From contig CAMXCT020003691.1 of assembly GCA_947184155.2 (NCBI GenBank), positions 124,001-188,000 of the forward strand: a DNA stretch of 64,000 bases, read 5' to 3'. Numbering within the stretch: the first letter of the stretch is position 1; the number at the start of each line of letters is the position of its first letter. Shown one piece after another: positions 54,581 through 64,000 of the stretch. Position numbers and translations under genes: made by a program. Source of the DNA: Cladocopium goreaui. Taxonomy: Eukaryota; Sar; Dinophyceae; Suessiales; Symbiodiniaceae. The notes below the pieces were generated by a model. That model was not told where the DNA came from, did no database searches, and saw only the letters and a list, made by a program, of their open reading frames with translations.

Positions 54581-56089
54581 CTTCCTGTTCCCAGGAATTG
54601 TGCTACAAATGTGTTTCATTAGTATGTTGTTCATTGGTTTTCCCATCAGAGTGGGCTCACTACACCCGTTTTTCCGGGGTTTTTCCACCATGAGGTGCCG
54701 GTGAACATGGCCTGTTGCGATGAAGAAGAAGTCTTGACAGCCGGCAGCAGATACTTGGCCCCACAATGTGGTCGAAATGGCTCTGAAAATCGAGCCCGAA
54801 AAAAGCCCTATGGTTTTTAGATGGTTTTTTATCATCATTTCTATTCATTTCTCCTACTACATTGCCGGTATACCATGGTATACCCCATTTCCAGACACAC
54901 CCAAATGGGAGATCATTGAACATTGGATTCTTTGAGCTTATTTTCAGACGCCCACATGGATCGACATCCCCGGTAAAAAAAAGACAGGCCGAATTTGTCG
55001 GGAAAAATCCACATGCTTTTAAATGTTGCACAGCGAGATGTGCACCGAATCGATCCAGATCCTCGATGTGTCCATTTCACCCTTTCATCACCAAAGGATT
55101 CAACCGCTGTGAAGGTTTTTTTGTGGTGTTCCCATGCTGCCAGTCAATGGACAACCTTTCTTATTGCGAGCATGTGTTCTGACATCTATAGGGCATATAA
55201 TGGCATATATATTTTGATATATTCATTGACTTGTAATTTGGAGTTTCTTGGAAATGAAACTGATCGCGTTTTGAATCCGTTTGAGTGATGTCCTAGGACC
55301 AATGAAGCCATGACACATCAGATTCCATGAGAGCCACACAATGTTTGGCCTTTTCGAGAATCCTGGCCATCATATGTTTCGTTTTTGGGTAGATTTCAAC
55401 CCAACAGACCCAGTCCAAGCATGTGTGGGAGACACTCGAAATGTTCCCCTGGAAGTGTTTAGCCAGTGCTTTCTGTTTCTGTTGCAATCCACCCAAGTCC
55501 ATCGAAGTCGTTTGCGCCGAATTTTCAGACAGATCATATGATATCGACACCTTAGTGATGCTTCCAAGCTCGAAAGACAGAGACATTGGTGTTTCAGTCA
55601 TTCACAATTTGTAGAACTTTGGTGAAGCTTAGGGAATCAGGTCGGAGCCGAATGTGTGGGGGTTGGGAGCCTGTTGAGTTTACGAGATTGCTGATATGAA
55701 TATATTCCCTCTAAGTCTGGTTATTTTAAAGGAAATGGCCCATAGAATCATAGAAATAGATGATAAACATATATAAACATGATGATTGACCTATTATTTG
55801 ATTGGTGAGTTTCCAGTTTACGTTGAAGATGTGAACTTTGCTTAGTTGTTTCCCCGGCACATGGCTGCCATGGCCCCAAGGATATCACTATGTGGGTCAG
55901 GGCCTTCAGACCTCGAAACCCAGGGTGATGTCGAAGTGAAAGTCTGTTGAGATGAAACCCAGGAAGCTCCAAAAAAAACCAGGAATCCCAGAGGGTTTGA
56001 TGGATATGTAGATTGCTTGGCTTTGTCTGAAAATGGGTTATACCTCAAACTCCCATTGGGTTCTCAACATTTTCCCAATTTGAAATATT
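54581..56089. other. Unassigned region
   Basis: Several short ORFs on both strands, none recognisable. No full inverted-repeat element seen. Confidence 0.4.
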
Positions 56090-56204
56090 TACCCTCTGGT
56101 AATTTAACATAGCTATTGAAAATGGCCATTTATAATATTTATAGTTGATTTTCCCATTAATAGCATGGTGATTTTCCACAGCTATGTTAGTTTACCAGAG
56201 GGTA
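56090..56204. mobile_element. Family B element
   Basis: TACCCTCTGGTAATTTAACA to TTTACCAGAGGGTA. Confidence 0.85.
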
Positions 56205-56264
56205 CCCAAGGTGGTACCCTGTTGGTGGTGCCCCTCCAGTTATAAATGGGTTACAATCCCCTGA

Positions 56265-56369
56265 CTGGTTGGTGGTGACTGGAACATGGCTTTTGTTTTT
56301 CCGGGAATGTCATCATCCCAACTGACGAAGTCCATCATTTTTCAGAGGGGTAGGTATACCACCAACCAG
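56265..56369 (+). mobile_element. Family A element with 15-bp flanking repeats
   Basis: CTGGTTGGTGG to CCACCAACCAG; GTTACAATCCCCTGA before and GTTATAATCCCATGA after (13 of 15 match). Confidence 0.8.
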
Positions 56370-56948
56370 GTTATAATCCCATGAAAACTATATATCACCT
56401 ATAAACCATAGTGAAATTGGACTTATGTTCACCAACTTAGCTAACTATGGGGCATCACCCTGCAAAGTCTCGGTGTTTTTCTTAACATTTGTTTCACGGG
56501 ATGTCCATCGCGTTTCCCTGTGATGTTTCGATGTCAAAGTTGAGACACATAATTCCAGCACTGGCCACCCGCTAAAGCAAAGCCAAATTGTCCTGTAGTT
56601 TTTGGTGGGACCTCCCAGCATTGATTCTTTCACATGGTTTCCATGTTTTCTTGAAGACGGTCATACGGTCGTGGGTTTCACCTTTCCCCCTTTCCCAGAA
56701 AGGGCTAGAACACGTGCACTGTTCATGTCCAGGTCACGTGTGAAGAAATGTCGAAATTGCTACCCTGGGAGCCACAGCATCATCAGCATCATGTCCATGC
56801 TGAACAAGGATCATTTGTTCATGCGGATAACCCACTTGCATAAATCATCCCCAAGTCATCACCATTTTGATGGGTGGGATTTTAACATATTTCAACCATC
56901 CCCAGTCATGGTGTAGTTTCTGGCATGCGGTTTCCCACATGATCTTCA

Positions 56949-57025
56949 TTTCCATGGTCTTCACCATTGTTCGCCACTATGGACCATTATTAACCATTGA
57001 CCATTCTTAATTAGCCACTATTAAT
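56949..57025 (-). repeat. Dispersed repeat, inverted copy of 33285
   Basis: TCTTCACCATTGTTCGCCAC and TTGACCATTCTTAATTAGCC. Confidence 0.75.
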
Positions 57026-57124
57026 GGGAAGTTGGCAGGCAAAGAATGGATGGAATCTTTTGCATCGATCTGCATGAAATACATTGAAATACCAATGGGC
57101 CATGGATTATGAGGCATGTTTCGA

Positions 57125-57245
57125 TCTGGGCAAAATTATAACGACCTCACTGTTCTCCCGAAGCCTGGTTCATCATGGTTTATTTGAGGGGAATCATCCC
57201 AAAATGACCATATATTTTGGGTTAACTATCATAATTTGCCCAGAT
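57125..57245 (+). mobile_element. Family C element
   Basis: TCTGGGCAAAATTATAACG to CATAATTTGCCCAGA. Confidence 0.8.
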
Positions 57246-57685
57246 GCATTATAGATGCAATACCAAACTATCCGGCATAGCTTGGCTTATGAGTGTCTTC
57301 TCCCCTTTGGACGATGTTTTCGATGGTCAAAATTCACCAGTGCCCTGGTGCCCTCTGGCGATGCGTTTCGCAGACTTGGGACCGTGCTGTTTTCTTTGAT
57401 GGCTATGTTATTTGTCCAGTCCAAGAAATGTGGGGTACATATGGGTACATGGTTTTTCTTATACTCCATTACTCCAATATATGAATGGGAATTTCAGGAC
57501 CCAAAAATAGAGGTACGTTTTTTTTTCAAAACCATATTTAGAGTCATACTTTGTGGGGATCTTCCCTGACATCTAGCCATGACATATCCTTAGGCCTTGT
57601 ACATGGTAGGTACACTGTAGCTACCTCTTATGATCATCCTTCAGGACCTGTCGGCTGTACAAATCCATGGACTTGGTTATGCATA

Positions 57686-57799
57686 CCCATGACGGATCCG
57701 GCTGGTGCTGGCATATTAATGGTGTGCCATGGATCCCATCAATATACCCCAGTAAAATGTTAGCATTTTTCTACCAGCACCAGCCGGATCCGTCATGGG
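57686..57799 (+). mobile_element. Family F element
   Basis: CCCATGACGGATCCGGCTGG is mirrored by CCAGCCGGATCCGTCATGGG; ATA on both sides. Confidence 0.9.
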
Positions 57800-58528
57800 A
57801 TATGTTATACAAGTATCCCATAAATCCCATAAATCATATAAATCCAAAACATATTCCCATCTGATATCATTATATTTATATACCGTTACATTCAAGTACA
57901 TGTATGTAGCGCTGTTCGATAATTTCGATATCTAGCATAGAATTATCTTGATATCTAGCATAGAATTATCCCATTAAACATCATTCAGTATAAATTTATC
58001 CCATAAGATATTAGTCACATTTACAGATGTGTAGTTTTATATGCATGTCACATATATATAGTCTATTATACATATACACATCCACGAGGTTATCCCCATC
58101 CAAGATTTGCGGACTTCGAGGCCCTAGTTCTGGAGCATACGAACAAGTCACAGAGTTGAAGTATGTGGGTGAAGGCGGGGCCACAGGAAGCCCAACTCAT
58201 GATGGTCACCGCTTGATTTGTTTCTGGAGCAACATCTCATTGCAATCATCACTGTTTTGGGGCTTCTATAACTTGGGACATAAACGTTTATATGGGTATG
58301 GATCAATACCTATTAATACCATTTTTAGGGGGATGAACATCCATTTACCAGCTATTTTGATGTTCGCCAGGGGTACAAGGTTTTGACACGCTGCCATATC
58401 ATTTATTACGTTTATTGAACTTGAGTTATGTCCTACTCACCAAGGGAGGGCTGAAAAAAGTGCTCGAAAAAACCCAAGATGTATGGTCCGACACCTCGGA
58501 TTTGTTCACACATAGTCATTGCAACGGG
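57800..58528. other. Unassigned with possible LRR relic
   Basis: TATCTAGCATAGAATTATC is doubled at 57932-57970. At 58121-58186 a 66-nt stretch has AG|GCCCTAG and CAG|GA borders and reads ALVLEHTNK, then VTELKYVGEGGA in another frame: a possible frameshifted LRR relic. Confidence 0.4.
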
Positions 58529-58633
58529 TACCCTCTGGTTATTTAACATAGCTATTGAAAATGGCCCATTTATAGATGGTTTACCTATGAAAAAGGGTGA
58601 TTTTCCATGGCTATGTTAAATAACCAGATGGTA
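58529..58633. mobile_element. Family B element
   Basis: TACCCTCTGGTTATTTAACA to AATAACCAGATGGTA. Confidence 0.85.
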
Positions 58634-58993
58634 TTTGATTCTGAAAGTGTATTGATTTACTGTAAGTGGTGCGTAGCATCATGTAACAGTATCATACTAC
58701 GTATCCCTGCGTGTTCAAAGATGCATTCAATCAATGGCCATGACTCAGGAACCTAAACCGGAGGTACCTACCATATATAAGGCCTATTTCTTAGGCCTAA
58801 ATTTCAGGGAATATCCCCACAAAATATGGCCAGAAATATGGTACGTTTACGTACCTCCATCTGTTGGATCCTGAAGATTTCCCAGTGATTCAATTCAAAT
58901 TCATGTGTGCCTCATCCATTTTCCCATAGCTTCCGTCCGATCATCGGCGCTGTTGCCATGGACCATGAAAAACCTGGGTTGAACAACCAGAGA

Positions 58994-59112
58994 TACCCTC
59001 TGGTCATGACTAACATAGCCATGGAAAATGGCCCATTTATAGATGATTTTCCAGCTAGAAACCTCCATTTATAAGGGATTTTCCATGGCTATGTTAGTCA
59101 TAACCAGAGATT
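58994..59112. mobile_element. Family B element
   Basis: TACCCTCTGGTCATGACT to AGTCATAACCAGAGA. Confidence 0.8.
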
Positions 59113-59140
59113 TTCATGCCATGGTCATCCCCCCATTGAT

Positions 59141-59251
59141 ACTGTGGATGGTTGTGAAATCCTGCACCAGATGGTAGCTATTGATAACCTTGCACTTCAA
59201 ATAATGGTATTATTTGATAAGGGATAAACCAATGCAGGATTTCTTCCACAG
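59141..59251. mobile_element. Family G inverted-repeat element
   Basis: TACTGTGGATGG and GAAATCCTGCA are mirrored by TGCAGGATTTC and CCACAGTA. Confidence 0.75.
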
Positions 59252-59894
59252 TAGGGATCAATAAAGCCCTAATTTATGGATTCCCAGGTAGAAGATTGTG
59301 GAAATGCGGTTCAATCCAATGTTTGAGTCAGGAAAAATTGCACCATCGGTCATCAAGCATTCTTCGGAGACCATCCATATAGTTATCAGAATCATCCATA
59401 TCATCTCATATGGGTGTGTCTAAGAATGGGATCAACCCATATTAACCCCTCCAAAGTGTAATGTTTTCGGAAAATGATGATGAATCAGTAGATGAGATTG
59501 TTTTCGCTAAAACCCATCTGAAACCGGGTAAAACCCATGGTTTTTCCACTAGTTGAACAGTTGAACAACCCTAGATTTTCCTTGAAACGAATCCATTAAG
59601 CAACTATGATGTGTATCATTAAGGGCATTAACCCCCATGTTTTGCTGGTAAACACTGGTAAACCCCCGATGTTTCAGGGTTAAGCTCCGATTTTTCATGG
59701 ATAATCCATGTCAACCCAAGATTTTTCCCCATCCGAGCGACACCTTCTGCCCACACTGCCTTTTTAGGACAGGGGAGCATCTCGAAAGAACAGGTGAAAG
59801 AAACAAAGCCAGGTGTCCCCTGGGTGTGGTGTCCCTCGGTGAAATGTCCGCGTTGCAATGGGGGTCAGATCTTTCGAAAAACCTTGGCATAGAA

Positions 59895-60018
59895 TCTGGG
59901 TAAATTTCATCGACCGAAGCCTGTTCTCCTGAACCTTGGAATCATGGTTTATTTGAGGGAAATCCTCCCCATGGGAGGCCTTAATTCAGATTAGTGAAAT
60001 ATGTTCCATTTGCCCAGA
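59895..60018 (+). mobile_element. Family C element, TSD TAGAA
   Basis: TCTGGGTAAATTTCATC to CCATTTGCCCAGA; internal TTAATTCAGATTAGTGAA. Confidence 0.85.
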
Positions 60019-60097
60019 TAGAATGAATGGATAGGGTTGCGAGCAGTTCATTGAAGTCCCGGTTGAACATGGTTTTTCAGATACCAGGTATCCCGGG

Positions 60098-60216
60098 TAT
60101 CCTCTGATTATTTAACAGTTTGACATGGAAAAAATGACCTTGAAAAGAATAGGAACCAGGTAAACTATCTACAGATTGATAGTTTTCCATTGCGAACAAT
60201 AGCTAACCAGAGGGTA
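60098..60216. mobile_element. Family B element
   Basis: TATCCTCTGATTATTTAACA to GCTAACCAGAGGGTA. Confidence 0.75.
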
Positions 60217-60247
60217 TCTCGTTACCCTCCTGTGTCATCAAAACAAT

Positions 60248-60318
60248 GGCTAGCTGGAAAATCCCCGAACCAAATAGGCATCTAAATATTAAATGGTAAA
60301 ATCATCGAACTAGATTAG
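60248..60318. repeat. Family J repeat
   Basis: See 14090. Confidence 0.5.
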
Positions 60319-60873
60319 AGATGTTCCGAAAAAAAACATGTGATCAAGACTTCTTGGATGATAAGAAGTGTATTAAATCCATGTGGGGGATGATTTGGAG
60401 AGGTAGACAATCCATGGATGATAAAAATCTGGATTTCCAGCTGAACCTGGCGGCACGGATGTTCTGAGTCGGTAATGTGGCGGAAGTTTATTTCGAGACT
60501 TGTCATGTGAGAAATCTAAGAGGAATCTGTTCAAGCAAAGACATGATGAAAGAAGAGGAGACATGTCGTGTCATGTCGTGTCATTGGGTTGATTTTAAGT
60601 TTCATGGCTTATGTGGGGATGGATCAGATCGAATTATTGTACCATATTTTCGGGAAGACCAGATGACCCATGGAAATCCCAGCTATTTTGGTGCGAAAAG
60701 AACGGGTCCTGATCAAGTTTTGACCCATAGCCATGTCATGCAATTGCCGTGGTCAGCTCCATTTTTTGCAATAGTTGGGTGTGCTATCCATGGATCTAGT
60801 GGGTCAATTGCAGAGCAACAAAAACAGCCACCACATCCTTTTTCAGAGATAGGCCTGAGATAGGCTATGATAA

Positions 60874-60986
60874 CTGTGGATGGTTGCGAAATCCTGCACC
60901 AGTTGAAAACGGTGGTTTATCCCATGATTTTGTTTGGGTTTCAACAATCCTTAAGTGGTGGTGCAGGATTTCTCAACCATCAACAG
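60874..60986. mobile_element. Family G element
   Basis: CTGTGGATGGTTGCGAAATC is mirrored by GATTTCTCAACCATCAACAG; TAA on both sides. Confidence 0.8.
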
Positions 60987-61017
60987 TAAGCTCAGCAGAA
61001 AGGAATTGGCTAAATGG

Positions 61018-61134
61018 TACCCTCTGGTTATTTAACATAGCCATGGAAAGATCCACCCATTTTTAATAGGTAAACCGTAAACCATCTATGAATGGGTCAT
61101 TTTCCATGGCTATGTTAGTCATAACCAGAGGGTA
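61018..61134. mobile_element. Family B element
   Basis: TACCCTCTGGTTATTTAACA to CATAACCAGAGGGTA. Confidence 0.85.
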
Positions 61135-61214
61135 AACGGTCCACCGGGGCGCTGGCCGGCGCACAATAAGGTGCCTGTTTGGCAACTCGCTCGCAAGATT
61201 GTCTCCGTCAGTTT

Positions 61215-61415
61215 GGGAAGCCACTGGAAATCTTCTGGTTGGTGATGGTTAATGATGGTTAATGACGGTTAATGATGTTGATTAATTGTGATTAATGTCT
61301 GGTTGGTGACTGGAACATGGCTGGATTATGACTTTCCCATCATATTGGGAATTTCTCATAATCCCAATTGACGAACTCCATCATTTTTCAGAGGGGTAGG
61401 TATACCACCAACCAG
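61215..61415 (+). mobile_element. Family A element, full length, TSD TCTT
   Basis: CTGGTTGGTGATGG, TTAATGATGG tract, inner CTGGTTGGTGAC at 61299, end CCACCAACCAG; TCTT on both sides. Best view of the complete structure. Confidence 0.9.
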
Positions 61416-62000
61416 TCTTTGGTGTTTCTTTAGTGGCCCTTCAGCAAACCCAAGTTATTGACTTTGACCCCTGATGAGTGTTTAGGACTTTGAGCACAAC
61501 CCACGCGTCGAGTGATGGTTGTAACCATCGTGTCCCAATTCAGATCCATCGGTCTGTCAAAGTTCAAAGGGATTCAAGACATTTCAAGACCTGAAATTTA
61601 AGAAGTACACTGCTACCTCACATCCCTCATTCCATGGATGGGATTATCCAAGTTGACAAGTTGACGTTCTCACTGTTCCTGGTTCAAGCCACATCGTGTG
61701 TTGTCAAATCATTTGATCTTGGACTAGCTGGACTAGTCATAGCCGTCGCTAATCTGACCAGTCATGGCTAGTGAGTCGTCAACCACAAAAAAACCGTGTG
61801 ACCATGGTGATTTCAGACACATAGATTGAGGTATGAAGCCCCAAAAATTGTGACTACATAGCTACTTAATTACTAAGCAGCTGTGTCTGGAGATGAGATA
61901 TACCCCCAAACAACCATTAAACATCGGGGAGTTCCCCATCTTCAAATTAATTGAAAAAACATCAAAAAGTGTTGTGTGTTTTTTTCTCATTTTTTTTCAG

Positions 62001-62173
62001 GTACCAAGTGACCCACAGTGTAACTCCATCCAAAGCAAGCCACAGGCGCCTCTGTTGATCTTGCCCTTCCTGCCCTTTTTCTTCATCAATCCCGCATCCT
62101 TCGAGAACGAAGTTCAAATGGGAGCCGCCCCAGTAATCACCACGACGTCGAGCCCGCGACAAATCATCATCAG
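62001..62173 (+). CDS. Possible exon, product unknown
   Basis: A long T-rich tract ending TTTTTTTTCAG precedes GTACCAAG. The frame is open with a hydrophobic LLILPFLPFFF stretch; a GC donor (CAG|GCAGGG) is possible at 62174. No family recognised; could be chance. Confidence 0.25.
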
Positions 62174-63150
62174 GCAGGGTATCCTCTGGTAATCTTTTTG
62201 AATGGAAGTTTATAACTGGGAAAATCATCCGATGGAGATGTTCCAGTGTTCCAGCTAAATGGATGCTTAAAAATTATGGGCAACAAGATAACTGGAGTTT
62301 CATAGCGAAAATCATGGAGCTACGCAGCTACATGGTGGATTTTCCAGCCTCGTTTGATTAGCGGTTTTCTATGGGCCAGGGTCACGTGGATGCGCTCCGC
62401 ATCGCGAAAGGACGTTCTGATGAGGTTGAGATGCTAACAATAGGGAAGGCCAAATTTACATCGCCAACATGTTGAATGATACCTCATGTTTGATCTATGG
62501 GACTGATTGCGAAGCTGCACCAACAGAGAAGCGGCTACGTTGACTTTGGTGGATGGATCTTCATGGGTGGAGACAAGCTGGCAGTGGAGATTTCTTTGTT
62601 TCAAGGTGACCAGGGAGACAGATTGACAAGGCAACTCAAGGACAAGGGTCGGACAAGGTGGTCATTATCGGAGTTCGAAGCAAGTACACTGCAAAAGCGC
62701 CACCACTTGCGATGTCAAGCTATGATTCCAATTTTTTGTCGCTCCTGATGGCCAAAGATGGCCAATGAGGTCAGGACCTCACCACATTTGGGGGGTATCG
62801 CGGCATCCCGGATATCCCTATGACGCCAGTCTCGCCACAGTTAGATGAGCCCAGCTACAGCGATGATTGGCGATTCATAGGATGTAATCCCCCATGGTTT
62901 CTGGGTACCCAGCCGTTGGTTTGTTCATCGTTTCTTCATCGTTTGTTGGCTGGGCACTCAAAAAAGGAAACCCCTCAAACTATGGTGTTTCCGGTTTTTT
63001 TCCTGTGTTCCCTTAAACAACCCAAGCAAGCAAATATCCTGATGTTCGATGATTTTCGATGGTGAAGCCTTCATTTTGATGGTTCACCCAGTTCACCCCT
63101 GAAATTTTCATGGTCCCATGTTTTAGCCAATATTTACCACATTTTGTCAG

Positions 63151-63238
63151 ATCCGTCAGGCACCACGTGATACACCGCAATCGGGTGGTTCATGTACCAG
63201 TGCCGATGCCTGGCGCGCCACATGTGGTCTATGACAAG
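63151..63238 (+). CDS. Possible exon with VPVP motif
   Basis: TTTTGTCAG precedes it and AAG|GTGGGG follows (GT donor). Less AT-rich than its surroundings; encodes HVIHRNRVVHVPVPMPG. VPVP-rich strings occur in alveolins, but the match is too short to name it. Confidence 0.3.
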
Positions 63239-63324
63239 GTGGGGGATGGTGGGGGATTTGGAGGATCGCAGGATCCCCACTGGGTCGGTGGGTCGAAGAT
63301 AGAAAGTAACTGGGCTGTGATTTA

Positions 63325-63506
63325 GTAATGGTGATTTATGGTGATTTTATGGTGATTTATGGTGATTTTATGGTGATTTATGGTGATTTTATGGTGATTT
63401 ATGGGGATTTTATGGTGATTTATGGGGATTTATAAGGGGATTTATAGGGGATATAATGGGATTTATGGGGATTTATAAGGGGATTTATAGGGGATATAAT
63501 GGGATT
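63325..63506. repeat. ATTTATGGTGATTTT tandem repeats
   Basis: TTTATGGTGA and GGGGATTTATA units repeated. Confidence 0.9.
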
Positions 63507-63627
63507 TACCCTCTGGTGATTTGTTACAGTCCGCCATGGAAAATGATGGCCCATAGCTAAATAGATGGTTTACCGAACTTAAAAATGGGTGGATCTTTCC
63601 ATGGCTATGTTAAATAACCAGATGGTA
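63507..63627. mobile_element. Family B element
   Basis: TACCCTCTGGTGATTTG to AATAACCAGATGGTA. Confidence 0.8.
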
Positions 63628-63782
63628 ACATATGGTAACCCATTTATAAATGGGAGCCACGTTCAGAAAGGGGACTTACTAACCACTTACTGGATTTGCC
63701 ACGTACTACTCCCCTTCCTTGCAGAATCATCCCACCAAGTGGGTAAATGTTCGTAAGCCAGGTGAATAAATCTATATACTGC

Positions 63783-64000
63783 ATGGTTGGTGGTTTGGAA
63801 CATGGCTTTTATATTGCTTTAATGGTTAATGAACTTGTTGATGGTTAATGACTGGTTAATGATGGTTAATGATGTTGGTTAATGATGGTTAATGATGTTG
63901 GTTAATGGTGATTAATGTCTGGTTGGTGACTGGAACATGGCTTTTATGACTTTCCCATCATATTGGGAATGTCATCATCCCAACTGACTTTAACTCCATG
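63783..64000 (+). mobile_element. Family A element(s), cut by window end
   Basis: GGTTGGTGGTTTGGAACATGG fragment, TTAATGATGG tract, then CTGGTTGGTGAC at 63919; the right end lies outside. Confidence 0.8.

Larger units (their letters stand above)
59252..60873. other. Unassigned with C, B and J elements
   Basis: A 128-codon ORF at 60477-60863 and a 68-codon one at 59697-59903 have no recognisable product. Confidence 0.4.
61420..63500. other. Mostly unassigned, two exon candidates
   Basis: Apart from 62001-62173 and 63151-63238, no recognisable gene. The ORF at 62497-62748 gives no known motif. Confidence 0.4.

Noticed and set aside
60477..60863. 128-codon forward ORF
   Set aside because: No domain, no splice or codon support, length within chance in this region.
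1..64000. CRISPR arrays, tRNA/rRNA genes, spliced-leader relic
   Set aside because: The inverted-repeat families are dispersed, not regularly spaced with spacers. No tRNA or rRNA signature was recognised by eye, and no sequence matching the dinoflagellate spliced leader was noticed; a covariance-model scan would be needed to be sure.

Overview
This window looks like nuclear DNA of a dinoflagellate, most likely of the Symbiodiniaceae type. That is inferred from three things: a very long copia-type retroelement with unusual extra domains; introns whose acceptor is followed by G (AG|G) and whose donors are GC or GA more often than GT; and a leucine-rich-repeat (LRR) gene cut into tiny exons separated by 0.6-4 kb of AT-rich, repeat-packed intron. 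No bacterial gene organisation, tRNA, rRNA, CRISPR array or complete spliced-leader sequence was seen.

Region 1 (1 to about 11.6 kb) is a retroelement on the + strand that enters from the left edge. Its pol ORF (integrase, reverse transcriptase, RNase H) is followed by a second long coding unit. That unit starts with a Tpt1/KptA-like RNA 2'-phosphotransferase domain, runs through acidic linkers and ends in an endonuclease/exonuclease/phosphatase (EEP) fold. The copy looks decayed: the first Asp of the RT catalytic pair is Tyr, the Tpt1 part is out of frame with what follows, and one TAA interrupts the EEP domain. An anonymous tail, a CAT/CGT microsatellite and a 1.4-kb CCATATAAA satellite follow.

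Region 2 (13.76 to 48.6 kb) is the main find: an LRR gene of the ribonuclease-inhibitor/NLRC3-like type with about 18 repeat units on the + strand. Most units are single phase-0 exons of 78-84 nt, one 26-28-residue LRR each. Several units are cut again by an internal intron, and in four of them two separate fragments add up to exactly one LRR (47+37, 32+46, 28+56 and 33+51 nt). Joined, the exons give about 492 codons without a stop. Neither the 5' nor the 3' end of the gene was identified.

Region 3 is everything between the exons and on to 64 kb. It is filled by at least nine families of short inverted-repeat (MITE-like) elements. Two of them (family A, CTGGTTGGTGG ends, 4-bp target duplications; family C, TCTGGGTAAAT ends) carry an internal pyrimidine-CAG acceptor-like site, and all of the roughly 32 copies seen lie in the same orientation as the LRR gene. 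The other families (B, E, F, H) occur in both orientations. That asymmetry, plus exons that reconstruct exactly across element-bearing introns, suggests introner-like intron gain or strong selection within one long + strand transcription unit. From 48.6 kb to the right edge only weak exon candidates were found.
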